A DNA stretch of 64,000 nt, taken from NCBI RefSeq assembly GCF_036174265.1, contig NZ_CP108055.1, positions 9,424,001-9,488,000 of the forward strand, written 5' to 3'. Of the stretch, positions 59,627-64,000 are shown in pieces. Source of the DNA: Streptomyces sp. NBC_00285 (GTDB taxonomy: Bacteria > Actinomycetota > Actinomycetes > Streptomycetales > Streptomycetaceae). A program made the translations under genes and the position numbers. Position 1 is the first letter of the stretch; the number at the start of each line of letters is the position of its first letter. The notes under the pieces are model-generated. The model ran no database searches and was not told the DNA's origin. It saw nothing but the letters and a program-made list of their open reading frames with translations.

Positions 59627-62440
59627 TCACGCCATCTGCCGTCGCACCAGCTCGTGCAGCCGCCCGCCGGTGTCCGCGAGGAGCTGCGCCGGCGGTCCCT
59701 GCTGGGCGACCTTGCCGTTCTCCATCACGATCACACGGTCCGCGTCCAGCACCGTGGACAGACGGTGGGCGATGACGATCCGGGTGGCGTTGAGGGCCTT
59801 GGTGGACTCGATGACCGTGCGCTGGGTGTCGTTGTCCAGGGCGCTGGTCGCCTCGTCGAAGAAGAGGATCCGCGGCCGACGGATCAACGCCTGGGCGATC
59901 ATCAGGCGTTGGCGCTGGCCGCCGGAGATGGCACCGCTGCCCGAGACGATGGTGTGCAGACCCATCGGCATCCGCTGGATGTCCTCCGCGAGCCCCGCCA
60001 TCGAGGCCGCCGCCATCGCCTCCTCCGGGGTGTAGGGCTCGGTGCCGCAGATGACGTCCAGGATGGAGCCCGTGAACGGCTGGGCGTGCTGGAGGACGAC
60101 ACCGCACTGTCTGCGCACCGCCGACTGGTCGAGGGCCGCCAGGTCCTGGCCGTCGTACAGGACACTCCCGGAGACCGGGCGGTCGAAGCCGATCAGCAGC
60201 CTGAGCAGCGTCGACTTGCCGCAGCCGCTCGGGCCGACGATCGCCACGAACTCGCCCGGCCGGATCTCGAAGGACACGTCGTCGAGGATCAGGGGACCGT
60301 CGTCGGAGTAGCGGAAGGAGAGCTTGCGGGCCTCCATCGCCCCGGTGAGCGGACCCGGTCGGGTGCTCGCGGTGCGGACCTCCGGGGAGGCGTCCAGGAC
60401 CGGCTTGATCTCCTCGAACAGCGGGAGCGCGGCCACCACCGAGACGAACGAGCCGGTGAGCGAGGTGACCGCGGTCAGCAGCATCGTCACCGAGGTGTTG
60501 AAGGTGAGGAACTCCGCCGCCGACATCGAGCCGCGCGCCGGGCCCGCCAGCAGCATGAACATCAGCAGGGTGCACAGCGGGAGGTACACCGAGCCCATCA
60601 CCGTGGTGAGGTTCTTGATGCGGCCGACCTTCTGCTGGAGTTCGCGGCTGCGGGCGAACTCCGAGGCCCAGGCCGCGTAGGCGTAGTTCTCGGCCGCCGC
60701 GACCCGGAGCTTGGGCAGACCGCGCAAGGTCTGGAAGGCCTGGTTGTTCAGCTTGTTGCCGAGGACCACCAGCCGTCGCTGCCAGCGCACCTGCCACAGC
60801 CCGAGCCCCAGGAACCCCGCGGCGATCACGACGAGCATGCCGATCGCCGCCATGGCCATCGGCGCGCTGTACCAGAACAGCAGCCCCAGGTTCATCGCGC
60901 CGACGGTCACCGACTGGGCGACCGCCGGGCCGATGCCCGCCATCATCCGGCGGATCGAGCTGATGCCCATGGCCTGACTGGCCAGTTCACCGGTGGAGCG
61001 CTCGGTGAAGAACTTCGTGGGCAGCCTCAGGAGCCGGTCCCACACCGCCGGCTGGAGGGTCGCCTCGATACGGCCCTCCAGGCGGAGCATGGTGAGGTTC
61101 TGGAGCAGCATGAAGGCCGCCGTCACCACACCGCTGACCATCACGGCCAGACACACCTGGACGATCAGACCGGTCTGCGCCTTCGGTACGAACTCACCGA
61201 GCACCTTTCCGGTGGCGATCGGGACGAGGGCGCCGATCGCCACCGTCACCAGACCGCTGAGCAGCAGGTTCGACACGTCGCCGCCGGTGCCGCGCATGCT
61301 GAACCGGAGAAGTCCGGGCAAGCCGAGCTTCCGGTCGGGAAGGGGGCGGTAGAACATCACCGCGCGGGGCTCGAACTCCTCCGTGTTGTCCTTCTCGACC
61401 GGAGTCTCCCGTCCCGTCGCCGGGTGCACCGCCACATAACCGCCGCGCCGCCACAGCAGCGCGACCGGTGCACCCGACAGGGCGCGGTGACCGACCAGGG
61501 GACCGATGTTGTCGTGCCACCAACTGCCCTCCAGGCGTACGGACCTGATGCGGACCCGGGAGGCGAGAGCGATGCGCTCGACCGGGTCCAGGCGCTCGCT
61601 CTCGGTGCCGCTCTGGGCGTTCTCGGCGAGGGGGATCCCGGCGGCCTCGGCGACCAGCTTGCACGCCGCATAACTTGCGTCCGCGTCGGCGGCCGTCGCC
61701 CGCTGCTTCGACCGGCCGATGGACGCCAGCAGTGTCCGGTCGGCCTGGACACGCACCGCCTCACCGGCCCTGATACCGGCGGCCGTCCGGGTCTCGTGGG
61801 TGCGCTCCAGCTCCTCGATCCAGCGGTCCAGCGTGGTCAGCAGCCGGTACTGCTGGTCGACCATGCTCTGCCAGACCCCGGGGTCCATCAGCAGGTCGGC
61901 GGCTGCCTCGGCGCCGTAGAGCGAGCCGTACTGCACGCTGCCCGGCGGCACCTGCATCCAGAAGACGTCGTCGTCGGTCGGGGCGGCGGCCCGCTCGTCG
62001 GCCATCGGCGCCTGGAAGAGGATGGACAGACTCCGGCCCACTCCGAGCGCGAGGGCGTACTCCAGAGGGCTCGTCGTCGGCGGTACGTACTGGGGGTTGC
62101 CGTACTCGTCGTACGACCAGGTCTGGGTGTTCGTGGGTTCGTACAGCTCGCGCAGGCCGATGCGGTGCACCACGCAGTCCCTGAGGGGGCGTGCCACCAG
62201 GGTGTGATGGGGCCCTGCCACCGGCCCGAGCAGCAGGGCGCCCGGCTCCAGACGGCCCAGGTGATGCCAGTGGCCCTGCTGTCCGGCGTCCACCGCGAAC
62301 AGGTCCACGGCACCGGACACCACCAGCCACAGCACCTGCGGGCCTTCGAGGTCGATGCGGCTGAACCCGGCGCAGTCGACGCGCGTGCCCATCTGACCGA
62401 GGGCGGTGAGGACCACGTCCCCTTCGTGTGCGGTAGTCAT
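59627..62440 (-). CDS. NHLP bacteriocin export ABC permease/ATPase (NHLM type)
   Basis: A 937-residue transporter half. An N-terminal cyclic-nucleotide-binding-like beta-roll (about 25-110) is followed by a long helical region, six membrane helices (about 405-680) and a C-terminal ATPase: Walker A GPSGCGKST, signature ISGGQRQRLMIAQAL, Walker B ILFFDEATSALD. This is the permease/ATPase subunit without the peptidase, the NHLM type that pairs with a C39-peptidase subunit. It should export a RiPP with a nitrile-hydratase-like leader. Its start lies one base after the stop of the partner gene. Confidence 0.87.
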   Translation of the reverse strand: MTTAHEGDVVLTALGQMGTRVDCAGFSRIDLEGPQVLWLVVSGAVDLFAVDAGQQGHWHHLGRLEPGALLLGPVAGPHHTLVARPLRDCVVHRIGLRELYEPTNTQTWSYDEYGNPQYVPPTTSPLEYALALGVGRSLSILFQAPMADERAAAPTDDDVFWMQVPPGSVQYGSLYGAEAAADLLMDPGVWQSMVDQQYRLLTTLDRWIEELERTHETRTAAGIRAGEAVRVQADRTLLASIGRSKQRATAADADASYAACKLVAEAAGIPLAENAQSGTESERLDPVERIALASRVRIRSVRLEGSWWHDNIGPLVGHRALSGAPVALLWRRGGYVAVHPATGRETPVEKDNTEEFEPRAVMFYRPLPDRKLGLPGLLRFSMRGTGGDVSNLLLSGLVTVAIGALVPIATGKVLGEFVPKAQTGLIVQVCLAVMVSGVVTAAFMLLQNLTMLRLEGRIEATLQPAVWDRLLRLPTKFFTERSTGELASQAMGISSIRRMMAGIGPAVAQSVTVGAMNLGLLFWYSAPMAMAAIGMLVVIAAGFLGLGLWQVRWQRRLVVLGNKLNNQAFQTLRGLPKLRVAAAENYAYAAWASEFARSRELQQKVGRIKNLTTVMGSVYLPLCTLLMFMLLAGPARGSMSAAEFLTFNTSVTMLLTAVTSLTGSFVSVVAALPLFEEIKPVLDASPEVRTASTRPGPLTGAMEARKLSFRYSDDGPLILDDVSFEIRPGEFVAIVGPSGCGKSTLLRLLIGFDRPVSGSVLYDGQDLAALDQSAVRRQCGVVLQHAQPFTGSILDVICGTEPYTPEEAMAAASMAGLAEDIQRMPMGLHTIVSGSGAISGGQRQRLMIAQALIRRPRILFFDEATSALDNDTQRTVIESTKALNATRIVIAHRLSTVLDADRVIVMENGKVAQQGPPAQLLADTGGRLHELVRRQMA

Positions 62441-62441
62441 G

Positions 62442-64000
62442 TCACCGTTCCTTGACCAGCGCCGCGTACGCGCCGCCGCGCGCCACCAGCTCCTCGTGCC
62501 GCCCGCGCTCCACGATCGTGCCGTGTTGCAGTACGACGATCTCGTCGCTGTCGCGCACGGTGCTGAGCCGGTGCGCGATCACCACACAGGCACAGCCGCG
62601 CTTGCGCAGGTTGTCCATGACGGTCAGTTCGGTCTCCGCGTCCAGCGCGCTGGTCACCTCGTCGAGGACCAGGATGCTGGGCCGGCGCACCAACGCCCGC
62701 GCGATCTCCAGGCGTTGGCGCTGCCCGCCGGAGAAGTTGCGGCCGTCCTGCTCGACCCTGCTGTGGATGCCGCCGGGGCGGCGCAGCACCACGTCGTACA
62801 GGGCCGCGTCCCGCAGGGCGTCCACCACGGCGTCGTCCGGGATCGACGGGTCCCACAGCGCCACGTTGTCGCGCACGGAGCCCTCGAAGAGGAAGACATC
62901 CTGGTCGACGAAGGACACCGAGGAGGCGAGCGCGCCGCGCGGGATGTCGTCCAGGCGCTGTCCGTCGATGCGGATCACACCCTCCCAGGGCGCGTACAGA
63001 CCCGAGATCAGCCGGGACACGGTCGACTTGCCGCTGCCGGAGCCGCCGACCAGCGCCACCTGCCGGCCCGGCCCCACCGTCAGGTCGAAGCCGGTCAGCA
63101 GCGGCTTGTCGAGGGGGTTGTAGCCGAAGGTGATGTTCTGCAGCTCGACATGCCCCTGCAGCCGTCGGGTCGAATCGCCGGCGCCCGGGCGGTCGTAGAG
63201 CGGGTCGGCCTTGAAGTTCTCCACGTCCTTCAGGCGGGCCACGTCGGCCGCGAAGTCCTGGATGCGGCCGGCCACGCCGTTGAGGCGGGTGATCGGCGCG
63301 GTGAAACGGGTGACCAGGGCCTGGAAGGCGACCAGCAGGCCGACGGAGATCCCGCCCTCCACGGCTCGCATGCCGCCGATCCAGAGGATGAGGGCGCTGT
63401 TGAAGGTGGCCAGCATCGGAGCGACCACGCCCAGCCAGGCGCTCGGCACCCCGAGCCGCTGCTGCTCCTCCAGCGTGGTGGCGTGCTGCCCGGCCCACTT
63501 GCGGAAGTAGCCGTCCTCGCCGCCGGTCGCCTTCATCGTCTCGATCAACTGCAGCCCGGTGTAAGCGGTGTTGGTGAGCCGGGCGCTGTCCGCGCGCAGC
63601 TTCGCCGTACGGGTGGCGCGCAGCCGGATGACGACCCGCATGGCCGCCACGTTGAGCAGGGCCACGCCGATGCCGACGTACGTGAGTTGGGGATCGTAGG
63701 TGTAGAGCAGGATCGCGTACAGGACGACGACCACGGCGTCGACGCCCGCCGCCGCGAGGTCCCGGGACAGGGTCTCGGCCACCTGGTCGTTCGACTGGAG
63801 TCGCTGGACCAGGTCGGCGGGGCTGCGCTGGGAGAAGAACGTCACCGGCAGGCGCAGCAGATGGCGCAGGAAGCGGGCGCTGGAGAGGGTCGAGGAGATG
63901 ATGCGGCCGTGCAGCAGGTTCGCCTGCTGGAGCCAGGTCAGGGCGAGGGTGAGGGCCACACACGTGCCCATCGACGCGAACAGCACGCCGAGCAGGGAGG
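62442..64000 (-). CDS. NHLP bacteriocin export peptidase/permease/ATPase, partial
   Basis: The visible 519 codons are the C-terminal part of the partner subunit and run off the window's right edge, so the N-terminal C39 peptidase is not visible. Membrane helices are followed by the ATPase: Walker A GGSGSGKST, signature FSGGQRQRLEIARAL, Walker B ILVLDEVTSALD. The complete protein would cut the leader at a double-glycine site and export the product. The precursor and modification genes, if present, lie beyond 64000. The NHLM subunit follows after one base. Confidence 0.87.
   Translation of the reverse strand, partial: SLLGVLFASMGTCVALTLALTWLQQANLLHGRIISSTLSSARFLRHLLRLPVTFFSQRSPADLVQRLQSNDQVAETLSRDLAAAGVDAVVVVLYAILLYTYDPQLTYVGIGVALLNVAAMRVVIRLRATRTAKLRADSARLTNTAYTGLQLIETMKATGGEDGYFRKWAGQHATTLEEQQRLGVPSAWLGVVAPMLATFNSALILWIGGMRAVEGGISVGLLVAFQALVTRFTAPITRLNGVAGRIQDFAADVARLKDVENFKADPLYDRPGAGDSTRRLQGHVELQNITFGYNPLDKPLLTGFDLTVGPGRQVALVGGSGSGKSTVSRLISGLYAPWEGVIRIDGQRLDDIPRGALASSVSFVDQDVFLFEGSVRDNVALWDPSIPDDAVVDALRDAALYDVVLRRPGGIHSRVEQDGRNFSGGQRQRLEIARALVRRPSILVLDEVTSALDAETELTVMDNLRKRGCACVVIAHRLSTVRDSDEIVVLQHGTIVERGRHEELVARGGAYAALVKER

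Noticed and set aside
59654..62455. A 933-codon open frame on the plus strand opposite the NHLM transporter gene.
   Set aside because: It mirrors the real gene and is dominated by Arg, His, Gln and Gly, the usual shadow of high-GC coding DNA. The minus-strand frame has clear ABC motifs.
1..64000. tRNA, rRNA, CRISPR, intact transposase or prophage genes.
   Set aside because: None was recognised on either strand by reading. Small RNAs could still be missed.

Overview
The window is a 64 kb stretch of a high-GC actinobacterial chromosome, almost certainly Streptomyces. The codon use is strongly G/C at third positions. The gene content is typical of the genus: ECF sigma factors, a SpoIIE-type phosphatase, STAS anti-anti-sigma factors, P450 plus [3Fe-4S] ferredoxin, secreted CBM/ricin-domain glycosidases, a subtilisin-inhibitor-like protein, DUF4232 and DUF4235 proteins. 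From memory, the order recalls an arm region of the S. coelicolor chromosome, but I could not search this. No rRNA, tRNA, CRISPR array, intact insertion sequence or prophage was seen. The right end is cut inside an ABC transporter gene.

Layout. 0.2-13 kb: metabolic and accessory genes (VanX-like dipeptidase, SDR, FUSC exporter, HAD, HhH-PHP protein, secreted GH16 with ricin domain, VanZ-like, DUF4230, P450, TetM-type ribosomal protection GTPase, PRPP-synthetase paralogue). 13-25 kb: small regulated oxidoreductase and regulator units (STAS, MarR with aldehyde and alcohol dehydrogenases, GlxA-type regulator facing a quinone oxidoreductase, DUF1304-TetR, GNAT, PPOX, VOC, GST, CDF transporter, Ddn-like). 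25-32 kb: LysE exporter, CYP105-like P450 with ferredoxin, flavoprotein, aldo/keto reductase, PhyH and a divergent AraC regulator. 32-50 kb: two paralogous membrane proteins that join a degenerate ECF-sigma-like part, a zinc anti-sigma-like motif, one membrane helix and an extracellular ricin lectin. Between them lie an ArsB/SLC13 transporter, a DUF4232 lipoprotein, a SpoIIE phosphatase, secreted GH2 and GH9 enzymes, an ECF41 sigma factor in an operon with an orphan cytochrome b, and a Phd/Doc-like pair. 50-64 kb: lactate-monooxygenase-like enzyme, alpha/beta hydrolase, SSI-type inhibitor, STAS protein, an operon of haem-oxygenase-like diiron protein, HemK2/MTQ2 methyltransferase and CDGSH protein, Ppx/GppA, an MFS exporter, GNAT, and the NHLP-type RiPP export pair that runs off the right edge.

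The regulatory DNA is unusually readable. It includes a perfect CebR-type operator before the GH9 gene, paired MarR operators between marR and the dehydrogenase operon, a 10-bp inverted repeat overlapping the glxA-type start codon, paired TetR-like operators, a 19-bp-spacer MerR-type leaderless promoter before the SDR gene, and paired palindromes at the MFS promoter with no repressor gene beside them. The strongest candidates for something undescribed are: (i) the two ricin-lectin sigma/anti-sigma-like membrane proteins, which share a 32-bp patterned upstream element; (ii) the ECF41-cytochrome b operon; (iii) the HDO-MTQ2-CDGSH operon; (iv) a Doc-like toxin lacking the Fic histidine and carrying a TTA codon; and (v) a cloverleaf-like inverted-repeat array at 1905-2104.
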